Assembly: GCF_029931775.1 (NCBI RefSeq)
Contig: NC_079325.1
Coordinates: forward strand, 52,560,286 to 52,624,285
Length of the DNA: 64,000 nt
Origin: Euleptes europaea
Lineage: Eukaryota > Chordata > Lepidosauria > Squamata > Sphaerodactylidae
Direction of reading: 5' to 3'
Positions 54,800 through 64,000 of this stretch are shown one piece after another. Within the stretch, counting starts at the first letter, position 1, and the number at the start of each line of letters is the position of its first letter. Both the position numbers and the translations under genes were made by a program. Below the pieces are notes generated by a model. It had not been told where the DNA came from, made no database searches, and saw only the letters and a list, made by a program, of their open reading frames with translations.

Positions 54800-56029
54800 C
54801 ATACACACTATTCCGTCTAGCCGCCCAATCTGGAACTCTCCTCCATTAGCTCTTGCCTGGATCCTCCAGTTCAGAAGTAGCACACAGTGCAGATATGCAC
54901 AGAGCACACTGTAGAACAACCACCATCTGTGGAAGAACTAGTACGGACATACCCTGTATCAGTGCTCCGGCAAATCATTGAGGAGCAACATAAAAAAAAA
55001 ACATGCAGAAGTCCTCACATTTCTGAAAGCCAAGGAGGCTTACGCGTCAGCTAGGTAGGAACACTTATAGAAGGGGGTGAGTGTGCAACTCCAAGCACTG
55101 ACCACGGACACATTTTGCCTCTGACCTTAAAAAAAGGCCCCATAGGAAGTAGCGGAATGAAGACAGCCGTGTTGACATACAACAAACTAAACCAGGTGCC
55201 GCCAGCAGGACAACAGTACAGAACAAAAACCCAGCCAGTTTATACTAACCTTGCAGCGGATCATTTCTTTCAAACAAACAAACAAACAAAAAACACAATA
55301 AATTATAACACACATGGACTGGCAGACTAAAAAATCGCCCAACTATGAAAATAGAAAAAAAAAATCCCTGGGAAAAAAGTCATGGCAGACGAGTGTTCGC
55401 ATCATCACCGTTTCCTTCCCGCCCTTTCCACGTTAGCGATAACATTTTAGCAGCCAGGAGGAAGGAGACAACCCTTCCCATCAAAAAAAATATCCACAAC
55501 TTGTGTTTTGGTTTTCCTAGGATGGCCCTTGGAAAACAGTTGGCTAAACTTTGCACAAGCTATCCCAGTTCAGCCGCAGCTGCCCGATTGGAAGGGAATG
55601 AAAGCACCACAGTGCCTCCTAGAGGCACCACAAATCAGCGCAGCCCTTGTTGGTCTCGATGGCTTTGGGGGGCACACCAGGAAGAGGGCAGACTGATCCC
55701 CACCACGCTCATCCCAGTGGGGTGGACAATGCCACGCCCCCGCTGTCACCCCCCTAACCCAACAGTCACCATGTACATGAAACAGAAAATAAAGCCATAA
55801 TGTTTTTATGCTTTGGTATGCAACCTTCTCCGTCAGCTACCTCCCCAAATTGTATGCCGCGGTCTTCTGTAAAACTTGATAAATGTTTTCTTTTTTTGTT
55901 TGTTTTAAAAAAATCATTCTCTGTGCCTTTTTTCTTAATTTTTAAACCCTTTCTAGCTTTCCACATCCTCTCCTAACTCCAGCTCCCACCTCAGGAGGAG
56001 GCACTAAAACCGCACGAAGAACAGAGGCT
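54800..56029 (-). other. SLC27A4 3' UTR and downstream, end not placed
   Basis: This is largely unique sequence below the SLC27A4 stop, with no recognised SINE. I found no convincing minus-strand AATAAA or ATTAAA in it. The UTR may use a variant signal or extend further. Confidence 0.4.
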
Positions 56030-56187
56030 TTACAGTTTCTCCAGTCCTAACTGGATCCTCTTGTAGACCTCCTCAGTCAATGGAAGGTATCGGCATTGTC
56101 TCGGCTCCAGATAATACAACTTGTCCTTCACCATGGAGATATCGTAACCTTCCTTGCGCAGCTCTGTTTTCTGGAACTTGAAGGTGC
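56030..56187 (-). CDS. SLC27A4: SLC27A4 terminal exon
   Basis: The acceptor is gacgcag|GC. It encodes [20 protein letters not shown] then [20 protein letters not shown] and [11 protein letters not shown], with stop TAA at 56032-56030. This is the end of the C-terminal lid domain, and the K/L-ending tail is typical of FATP4. The 3' UTR follows toward 55 kb. Confidence 0.95.
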
Positions 56188-59100
56188 CTGCGTCGGGAAG
56201 GGCAGGGATAGAAGGAAAAGAAATAGCAGTGAGGCTTTCCATCTCCTGTGCCATTCTTCATTGTGACAAGAAAAAGAAGTAGAAGAAGAGTTGTTTTTAT
56301 ATGCCGACTTTCTCTACCACTTAAGGGAGAATCAAACCGGCTTACGATCACCTTCCCTTCCCCTCCCCACAACAGACACCCTGTGAAGTAGGTGGGAATG
56401 AGAGAGTGTGACTAGCCTAAGGTCACCCAGCTGGCTTCATGTGTGGGAATGGGGAAACCAATCTGGTTCACCAGATTAGAGTCCACTGTTTATGTAGAGG
56501 AGTAGGGAATCAGACCCGGTTCTCCAGATCAGAGTCCACCGCTCCAAACCACAGCTCTTAGCCACTACACCAAAAAGTGAGTCCACTGAAACAAACAAAC
56601 TCTAAAACACCCCCCTCTCCCCAAAGACACTCACTTGTTTTATGCACTTCGGAAAGCAGTCGCAGGAAAACAGGTCGTGCGTATGCGGGTAGCTCCTTCT
56701 TCATTTCATCTGCAAAGGCCTCCAGATCATAGGAGTGGTGGGGATCAACAATTGCCGCCATTCCAGCCTTCCCTTCAGTGCCTGAAACACAGAGCCTTGC
56801 TAGGACTATTTTTTCTTCCTTGGCCACCTAGATAACAGAGCCCCCCCTCCCAAGGCGGCCCCCCCCCCCGTTATCTAGGTCCAGGAGCCTCTGGTTATAC
56901 TAGGCCCCATGAAGAAGAGTTGGTTTTTATAACCCGCTTTTCTGTACCTTTAACAAGCCTCAAAGCAGCTTGCAATCACCTTCCCTTCCCTCCTCACAAC
57001 AGGTACTTTGTGATGGGGGGGGGGGCCTGAGAGTTCTGAGAGAACAGTGACTGGCCCAAGATCACCCACCAGGCTTCATGTGGAAGAGTGGGGAATCGAA
57101 CCTGGTTCTCCAGATTAGAGTCTGCCGCTCTTAACCACTACACCAGACTGGCTCAGATTATTCATATTATCATTCAGATTATTCATACTGTTATTCAGAT
57201 TATTTGGACTGTACCAGAGAGAGGCTTTGAGAAATTTCTATTATTTATGAGCCAATAACTGGCTTTACTTTTGGTTTTTCCTGAAATCCACATCTGGATT
57301 ACAGTTGCCAAGCTCCAGGTGGGACTTGAAGATCTCCGAGAATTGCACCTAATCTCCAGATGACAGAGACAGTTTACCTTGAAGAACATGGCTGCTTTGG
57401 AGGGTGGACTCTATGGCATTAAACCTACTGAGGTCCCTCCCCAAACCCCACACTTCCCAGGCTCTACCTGCAAAATCGCCAGGAGTTTTCCAGCCTGGAG
57501 CGGGCAACCCTAACCTGGAAACATGGCAACCCCACCTATGGTGGGAGGCGGCACCCACAATAACTGCTGAAACACTCGAGTGATATAGCTACTACTGACT
57601 GTTTGAAGAAACTGGCAAAATGCTGGGAGGGGGATACCAAGGAAAACAGAGACATCCCCCCCCCGAAACTCTGTACACAAATGGGAATATCCCCACATGG
57701 AAGCAGCCTAAACTCAGTACTAAAAAAAATAGATACAAATATTCAATCCAAAAAGGTATTCAAGCCAAAATAGAACATCCTCTCAATGTCCAGTAAAAAT
57801 TCCTGGTCTCATCTCCTGAAGTGAAGAATCAGGCCACAATAGGGAAAGCATTCAGCACTTCTAGAGGACACAGAAAAAAGGCCCTGGCCCCAGATTCTAT
57901 CCCCAGCATTTGCAGTCAAAAGGATCAGGTAATTGATGACGTGAAAGACCTCTACCTGTGACCCTGGAGAGCCGCTGCCAGTTGGAGTAGACAATACTGA
58001 CACTGATGGAGTAAGGGTCTGATTCAGGATAAGGCAGCTTCATGTGTGTATCCTAATGATCATTCTGGCCTCTATGCAAGATTGTACCCAGAGCAGGGCC
58101 CCCCAGTTATCTTAATGCTCAAGGGGGATTCCTGGGAGACCAGGAGGGAAGGCCTCCCTTACGACACATATTAATATCAAAGCCAACAGCCTGAACTGGG
58201 CCACAGAAACTGAATGTTACCCAAGAGAGTTATCAACATAAACTAAAAAGAGAAACAAAACGCAAGATTGGAAGAGAAAGTGGAATCGCCCATTACCTGG
58301 CACCTCCACGCCATAGACCACAACATCAGTCATGCTGAGGATACGACTTAGCGTCCCTTCCAACTCTGTCGTGGAGACGTTTTCACCCTTCCAGCGAAAA
58401 GTGTCTCCGGTGCGGTCCCGGAAGAACATGTAGCCATACTCGTCCATTACTAACACATCACCTAAAGGAGGAAAGAGAGATCCCCACAAGAAGTTGTGAT
58501 TTTAGGTTTTGTGAGCTAATTTTTTTTCTTGTATCTTAGGCCTCTGGAGCCCTACAGCTAGGGTTGCCAGCCTCTAGGTGGGGCCTGGAGATCTCTTGCA
58601 ATTACAGTTGATCTCCAGACGACAGAGATCAGTTCCCCTGGAGAAAATGGCTGCTTTGGAGGATGGACTCTGGCACTGCACCCTGGTGAAGTCCCTCCCC
58701 TCGCCAAATCATACCCTCCTTTCAAGAGGCCTATCCTTCTGCCCCACTAAATCCACACGGACAGTACAACTCTGTGGAGACCTGGAGGCCTTTTTCCGCT
58801 GTCTACAGAATACTTTCACCACAGCACAGAACAGAACACAAACAGGCAGCCTCCTCACAGCTTCAACAATCTACTGCCAAACAACCTCCTCACACTTATA
58901 CCAATGAACCATATGACCAATTAGCTCCCACTCAACACCATAGAAAGAAGAACTCCATGTGGACTCCTCTGGAAGGTCGCAACATTACACTGGACCTGTA
59001 TATAAAATGCTTCTGTTGCGGAGCCCAAACTCAAATAATCAACAAAAACCACAGCTCAAGATCTAGCCTTAGCCACACAGAAAAGAATGCCATAAGCAGC

Positions 59101-62100
59101 CTGAAGAACAATCCAAATAGTACAATAAAACAAGCTGACAAGGGAGAAGCCATTTTCATAATGAACAAAGCAAAATATACACAAGAAGCTGAGCGACAAC
59201 TCAATGGCTCAGTGGTAGAGCATCTGCTTGGCATGCAGAAGGTCCCAGGTTCAATCCCCGGCATCTCCAGTAAGGACCAGGTAGTAGAATCTCTGCCTGA
59301 CATCCTGGAGAGCAGCTGCCAGTCTGAGTAGACAATACTGACTTTGATGGACCAAGGGTCTGATCAGTATAAGGCAGCTTCATGTGTGTTCAAACACCAG
59401 TTTCTACAGGCTGCTATCCACAGACCTCATACAGGAATACCAGCAAGAACTCAATAAATCATGAAGAAATTACCAAAACTTACACAGGAACAAATTTATA
59501 AAAATACACCCCAAGAACTTCGACCAGGCACTTCCTACCTCCTGCCAAAGATACATAAACCTGGCAACCCTGGAGGTCCCATTGTCTCAAGCATAGGCAC
59601 CATCACCGTAGGAATACCAGGACTCCATCCTGAGACCATACGTCATTAATACCCCGAGCTATGTCCATGACACCACAGACTTCCTAAGGAAACTGCAGTC
59701 CATCAACCATCTCCCAGAAAACAGCATTTTAGCCACCATGGATGTTGAGTCTCTGTATACCAACATCCCCCATGAGGATGGACTACAAGCCATTAGAAAC
59801 ACCACTCTTGGCAACACCATAGCAGACCTTGCCACTGAACTCTGCAGGTTTGTTCTCACCCACAACTACTTCAAATCAATGGCCCAGCCATGGGCACCCC
59901 ATGGCTCCACAGTATGCCAACATTTTCATGGCAGATCCAGAACAGCATTTTCTGAACTCCTACCCACTGGCGCCTCTCCTTTCCTGGAGATTCATTGATG
60001 ACATTTTCTTTGTCTGGATTCATGTCAAAGAAGCCCTCAAAAAATTTCACCAAGCTTTCAACAACTTCCACCCCACCATCAGTCTAACTATGAATCACTC
60101 TGAACAAGAAATAAACTTCCTGGACACCACATTATGGATGCACGAGGGACTTACAAGCACCACATTATACCGGAAACCGAAAGATCGGCAAATATATCTA
60201 TACGCCTCCAGCTACCACCCCAATCATATCAATCAGTGCATTGTCTATAGCCAAGCACTATGCTATAGCTGAATCTGCTCCAACCCCTCAGATAGAGATA
60301 CCCACTTGAAGAATCAAGAGCAAGCATTTTTACAACTACAATATCCTGCTGATGTGGTAAGAAACATTATTGGAAAGGCCAGAATGAAACCCAGGCACAG
60401 CTTGCTACAAGACAAGCCCAAAGAAAATGGCAACAGAACACCTCTGTTGGTCACATACAGCTCACAATTCAAGCCAGTCCAACATAGTAGTAATGACCTA
60501 CAACCAATGCTGGATTGTGACACTTCCCTCGCTAAGGCACTGGGAGGCCGACCCTTCCTTGCTTACAGACAGCCTGCTAACCTAAAACAACTTCTCATCC
60601 GCAATGATAAACTACTTAACAGTAGCATGGACTCCAGTACCAAGGCCTGCAGCAAACTAAGGTGCCAACTTTGCTCTCATATAGATCCTAGCAACACCAT
60701 CACTAGGCCCTGCTCATCTTCTAATGCATTTTTTGCCATTGCATGCCAGCAATGCCCTTCCACTCTCTACATTGGGCAAACAGGCCAGTCCCTGCGGCAA
60801 AGACTGAATGGACACAAGTCTGACATCAGAAACCACAACATTCAGAAACTGGTGGGGGGATATTTTAACCTTCCAGGACATTCAGCTGCTGATTTAAGAG
60901 TAGCAGTTCTCTTACAAAGGGATTTCAAAGGGAGATTAGAAAGAGAGACTGCTGAATTACAGCTCAAAACTATGCATTCTCCTGGATTGAATAGAGACCT
61001 GGGATTCCTGTCTTTTTACCAATGCTGATTTCTCCACCCTTCTGCATATCACACCTAATTCAATTACTCCTGCTATTGTCATTTACCTGCTACTGACATT
61101 TACAGGCTATTGCCAGTGGGTGTCTGAATTCACTCTTTTCTACCTACGGACAGTTGAACTCACATTCTAGTTGTATCAGACTTTTTTATAATATCCATTT
61201 AATGGGCTATATTTGCACTGATTAGGTATACCTCATAAAAACTTTCCCCTTTCTTTAATTTTTTGACTGATGTCTTTTTTCCCATAGTGAAGTACCTACA
61301 AACCTACCCCACACTTAAAGGGAAATGGATGCCTGACAGCTGAGAAGAGCTGTAAAAATGCATGCAGGAGGCCTCACCAGTGAGGTAAGCAGAGTCGCCG
61401 TACGTGAAAACATTGTGGGCAATCTTCTTATTGTTGGCTTCGTTGTTCAAGTAGCCGTCAAAGCGCTGCAAAGGATCACTTTGGATGATGCGTCCAACCA
61501 GCTGCCCTGGCTCTCCTGCAGAAGGAGAAGGGAAAGACAGAAGGAAACAGATTTGGTCATGTAACATCACAATGGGAGGGAAGGTGGGATGGAACAGCCC
61601 AGCCTCATCACATCTTGGAAGCTAAGTAGGGTCAGTACTTGGATGGGAGACCACCAAGGAAGACTCTGCAGAGGAGGAGGAGGAGGAGGAGGAAGAAGAG
61701 GTGGACTTTATATGCCAATTTTCTCTACCTTTTAAGGAGAATCAAACCAGCTTACAATCTCCTTCCCTTCCTCTCCCCACAACAGACACCCTGTGAGGTA
61801 GGTAAGGCTGAGAGAGGATAACTAGCCCAAGGTCACCCAGCTGCCTTCATGTGGAGGAGTGGGGAAACCAACCCGGTTCTCCAGAATAAGAGTCCACCAC
61901 TCCTAACCACCATGCTAGAAAGCAATGGCCAACTACCTCTGCTTCTCACTTGCCTTGAAAGCCCCTTGCTGGGGTCACCATAAATTGGCTGCAACTTGAC
62001 AGCACATGCGTATGTCAAATCACAACGTGTCTGAAAAGCAAGAGTTTTGTTTTTCAGACTTAAGCGGATGGCAGAATCACTGGTTGCTTCCCCAGAGCCC

Positions 62101-63736
62101 TTTCACTGCATCCCTCTCTCCCCCAACAGAACTGCAGCCATTTTATTTTGGCTTCCAATTGACAACGCCATGCTTCTGCCAGCCTTCTAGATCTTCCCCA
62201 GCTCCACTGCAGGTTTCCTGAAACCTACTTTCATATAATCTATCCTGGAGAATGTTAGTGAAAGCAGAACTGGGGGAAATGTGGATGGAAAAGTGCGTAC
62301 TCCTGCACCTTTCTGCCCCTGTCTAGTGCCACATTGGGTATAATTTCCCCTTGGGCCTGACATTCTCCTTCACCCACTGCTGGTGGGTTTTTTTGCCTTT
62401 TTAAAACGTTAAACCTTTTAAGGGCCTTCTCAAAACTGCTATGGAACAGTCAAGCTTTAACCAGCTGCCTAAGAGCTCAACTACATATTGGTTTTCCCCA
62501 GGGATATCACGTGGAATTCATGTTCACACTTAATTCTCAGGCTTACAGAAGCCCAATTTGGATCAGGATCTTAGTGCGCAGGGAGGCGGCCCCCTCCCGC
62601 ACATAACATTTCCCAACTTGAAGGGCCTTAGGTAACTGATATTTGCCTCATTAGAGAAACTTATGTGTAGCCCAACAGCATATATAAGTTTCCCCAAGGG
62701 GGAAATAGCAACTCTCTGGGGCAGATTCAAGTCAGGAAAACACAGGGCAGGGGAAGTTTATGCCCTCTCTTCCCATGTGCCAAAGTCCCATAAATAGTGA
62801 GTAAGGTGCGGTTAGACCCCAAGAGAGCCAGCATGGTGTAGTGGTTAAGAGCGGTGGTTTGGAGAGGTGGATCCAGATCCGGGTTTGATTCCCCACTCCT
62901 CCACATGAGCGGTGGATGCTAATCTGGTGAACTGAGTTGGTTTCCCCACTCCTACACATGAAGCCAGCTGGGTGACCCTGGGCTAGTCACACTCTCTCAG
63001 CCCCACCTACCTCACAGGGTGTCTATTGTGGGGAGGGAAAGGGAAGGTGATTGTAAGCTGGTTTGATTCTTCCTTAAGTGGCAGAGAAAGTCGGCATATA
63101 AAAACCAGCTCCTCCTCCTCTTCTTCCTCCTCTTCTTCTCGATCTAACATGGGCCCCTGTGCACCTGGGAATAACGTTTCAACATGGAACTCCCAGCACT
63201 CGATCTAACATGGGCCCCTGTGCACCTGGGAATAACGTTTCAACATGGAACTCCCAGCACTAGCCAGTTTTGGCAAATGCAGGGCAGACCCATAAATGGT
63301 GAGTAAGGTGCAGTTAGACCCCAAGAGTGAGTATCTACTTACTTGTGGCTTCTTTTTAGCACTGGGCAGTTCGATTAATTTGATTTTTGTGTTGCTACAC
63401 TGTCACCTGTAAACTGTTCTGCAAACAATTATTAGGAAACCTTATACAAATACTGCAAAAAAAAAACGGGGAACCTTTCTGCGGGTGTAAAATTACCCGG
63501 GGGGAAAAAAACAGGTTAGGAAATCAGCCTCCGCTGCTGATACTCCCGCCTCCACCATCCTGCCATCAATTCCAGGATGACTCATCATGTTGTTGCTATC
63601 CAGATTCACCTGGTTTACACCGAATGCAAAGTCCATCAGGTCCCCGGATCAGTTCCATCGTATCCTCGTTTACTCTAACCAGGTTGATGGGGTAAACACT
63701 GGGGAGGATTCTGCTATTGAAGCCGCAAGCACCAAA
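56030..63736 (-). CDS. SLC27A4: SLC27A4 / FATP4, long-chain fatty acid transport protein 4 (C-terminal half, partial)
   Basis: Exons 63736-63610, 61515-61378, 58461-58297, 56781-56635 and 56187-56030 join in phase into 735 nt, the last 244 residues of a protein of about 640. All junctions have GT/AG and split a codon after its first base, except the first acceptor (phase 0). The protein is a membrane-associated acyl-CoA synthetase of the ANL superfamily that activates long- and very-long-chain fatty acids, mainly at the ER. The FATP/VLACS signature is present ([18 protein letters not shown], residues about 108-125 of the visible part), followed by the C-terminal lid domain. The stretch [13 protein letters not shown] and the ending LGLEKL match FATP4 better than FATP1, 2, 3 or 6 as I recall them. 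The AMP-binding P-loop lies upstream, outside the window. Confidence 0.92.
56281..56572 (-). repeat. SINE A in last SLC27A4 intron
   Basis: It runs from 'gaagaagagttgtttttata' to 'cttagccactacaccaaaaa'. It fills most of the intron. Confidence 0.86.
56635..56781 (-). CDS. SLC27A4: SLC27A4 exon
   Basis: The acceptor is tttcag|GC and the donor is ACAA|GTGAGT. It encodes [20 protein letters not shown] then [20 protein letters not shown] and LLSEVHKT. The last exon base is A where a G would keep the usual glycine, so the junction codon becomes AGC (Ser). Confidence 0.94.
56911..57153 (-). repeat. SINE A, diverged
   Basis: 'gaagaagagttggtttttat' to 'aaccactacaccagactggc'. Confidence 0.83.
57303..57512 (+). 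mobile_element. MITE G, older copy
   Basis: 'agttgccaagctccaggtgg' to 'gagcgggcaaccctaa'. Confidence 0.78.
57885..58045 (+). repeat. SINE B, head truncated
   Basis: 'ctatccccagcatttgcagt' to 'taaggcagcttcatgtgtgt'. Confidence 0.78.
58297..58461 (-). CDS. SLC27A4: SLC27A4 exon with FATP/VLACS signature
   Basis: The acceptor is tttag|GT and the donor is CCAG|GTAATG. It encodes [20 protein letters not shown] then [20 protein letters not shown] and [14 protein letters not shown]. It carries the nucleotide-binding aspartate region and the FATP signature. The 165-nt length is in phase. Confidence 0.95.
58559..58735 (+). mobile_element. MITE G, right end cut by the Penelope-like element
   Basis: It starts 'agggttgccagcctctaggt'. 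It stops at 'accctcctttc' where the retroelement begins. Confidence 0.75.
58740..61300 (+). mobile_element. Penelope-like retroelement (RT plus GIY-YIG endonuclease), degraded
   Basis: Reverse-transcriptase pieces include [19 protein letters not shown] (59738 on) and the FIDDIFFVW catalytic box, then [13 protein letters not shown] and [19 protein letters not shown] (about 59990-60235). A 240-residue open frame at 60306-61028 carries a CxxC-rich linker (C120, C123) and the endonuclease. There, [20 protein letters not shown] is followed by [11 protein letters not shown] (residues 147-177), the GIY-YIG signature of Penelope-like elements. Frames are broken in several places and a SINE B sits inside. 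It is antisense in a SLC27A4 intron. A 3' non-coding part runs to about 61300. Confidence 0.9.
59206..59396 (+). repeat. SINE B nested in the Penelope-like element
   Basis: It is a near-complete copy, 'atggctcagtggtagagcat' to 'agcttcatgtgtgttcaa'. Short 'tcaa' lies on both sides. Confidence 0.88.
61378..61515 (-). CDS. SLC27A4: SLC27A4 exon
   Basis: The acceptor is ctgcag|GA and the donor is ACTG|GTGAGG. It encodes [20 protein letters not shown] then [20 protein letters not shown] and SAYLT, with split glycines at both ends. This is the core hinge-proximal region of the synthetase. The following intron holds the Penelope-like element. Confidence 0.94.
61585..62010 (+). repeat. 5S-SINE split by SINE A
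   Basis: 'tcttggaagctaagtagggt' and 'cttggatgggagaccaccaa' copy 5S rRNA boxes. The tail resumes at about 61916 and ends 'ggctgcaacttgacagcaca'. Confidence 0.85.
61671..61915 (-). repeat. SINE A nested in 5S-SINE
   Basis: A (GGA)n/(GAA)n-rich tail on the left runs to 'actcctaaccaccatgct'. Confidence 0.83.
62011..62786. other. SLC27A4 intron, unique
   Basis: No repeat or exon is recognised. Confidence 0.5.
62824..63139 (+). repeat. SINE A with expanded (TCC/TTC)n tail
   Basis: It runs from 'agccagcatggtgtagtggt' to 'tcttcttcctcctcttcttc'. Confidence 0.88.
63140..63261. repeat. 61-bp perfect tandem duplication
   Basis: Two identical units start 'cgatctaacatgggcccctg' at 63140 and 63201. They sit 350 bases from a SLC27A4 exon. 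Confidence 0.93.
63610..63736 (-). CDS. SLC27A4: SLC27A4 exon (first one in window)
   Basis: The acceptor is ctccag|TTT and the donor is CCAG|GTGAAT. It encodes [20 protein letters not shown] then [20 protein letters not shown] and KP, ending one base into Gly. The [10 protein letters not shown] and [16 protein letters not shown] stretches are strongly FATP4-like. The 5' neighbour exon is beyond the window. Confidence 0.92.
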
Positions 63737-64000
63737 CTGGAGAGGAGAGAATTTTGGACAGGTAAGGAGAGTTCTGCTGGATCAGCCCAATGATCGAGCC
63801 ATCGAGTACAGTATCTTCCCTAAAACATAATGGCTTTTAGCCTCAAATAAAATTAGCAAAAAAAAAACAAAAAAAAAACAATAGTACACTATCTTCTTTC
63901 CTACATTGCTCAGCCAAATGATCCCTGGAGGCCCACAGTCAGGGGCACATAGGTAATACCTCCTCAGTTGTTTCCTTTCAGCACTAGTATGCAGATGGTT

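Larger units (their letters stand above)
62787..63327. repeat. 39-bp direct repeats flanking SINE A plus tandem duplication
   Basis: 'cccataaatagtgagtaagg...' at 62787-62825 recurs at 63289-63327 with 2 differences. It may be a long target duplication or a local duplication. Confidence 0.75.

Noticed and set aside
59210-59260. SINE B heads as tRNA genes
   Set aside because: A and B boxes are present, but no cloverleaf or anticodon arm can be formed and the same body recurs in over ten copies.
60306-61028. Longest ORF in the window (240 codons) as a host gene
   Set aside because: The sequence is the linker and GIY-YIG endonuclease of a Penelope-like element.

Overview
This is a piece of a vertebrate nuclear genome, most likely a squamate reptile (lizard or gecko type). 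The evidence is the repeat population: CR1 and L3-like LINE tails, several tRNA-derived SINE families, a SINE with a 5S-rRNA head, many hAT-like and other terminal-inverted-repeat (TIR) miniature elements, and a Penelope-like element. Both protein-coding genes have interrupted, vertebrate-type exons. No long ORF in the window is a host gene; both genes were found by reading short spliced exons on the minus strand.

Gene 1 is URM1, complete, on the minus strand from 40009 (ATG) to 6673 (stop). Five coding exons (35, 71, 82, 49 and 69 nt, total 306 nt) join in phase at GT/AG sites and give 101 residues ending in Gly-Gly. The promoter is a CpG-rich block near 39.96-40.15 kb. About 33 kb of intron holds most of the repeats, and intron 2 carries an intron-containing tRNA-Arg(TCT)-like gene at 27243-27337.

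Gene 2 is the 3' half of SLC27A4 (FATP4), also on the minus strand, from 63736 to the stop at 56030. Five exons (127, 138, 165, 147 and 158 nt) encode the C-terminal 244 residues; the 5' exons lie beyond the right edge. A Penelope-like retroelement (about 58.7-61.3 kb) sits antisense in the intron between two of these exons. As I recall the human map, SLC27A4 and URM1 are neighbours in the same orientation at 9q34, so the layout looks like conserved synteny.

Region by region: 0-6.7 kb is URM1 3' UTR and downstream DNA with SINEs and one hAT element. 6.7-40 kb is URM1. 40-56 kb is the URM1-SLC27A4 intergenic region, with a dense cluster of one TIR miniature element (40.8-46 kb), an orphan CpG-rich block (43.4-44.9 kb), a 548-bp palindrome (45.04-45.58 kb) and a hammerhead-ribozyme-like hairpin motif near 51.1 kb. 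56-64 kb is SLC27A4.

Repeat labels used below are local. SINE A is tRNA-like with a (CTT)n tail. SINE B is tRNA-like, with a head like 'gtggctcagtggtagagc'. SINE D is tRNA-like with an (ATAA)n-type tail. SINE E is tRNA-like with 'gagttcgatccc'. 5S-SINE has a 5S rRNA-like head. MITE G has 'agggttgcca' ends. hAT-1 has 'ggggtccccaac' ends and hAT-2 has 'cagtggttcccaacc' ends. Repeat edges are read by eye and are accurate to about 5-20 bases unless target-site duplications (TSDs) are given.
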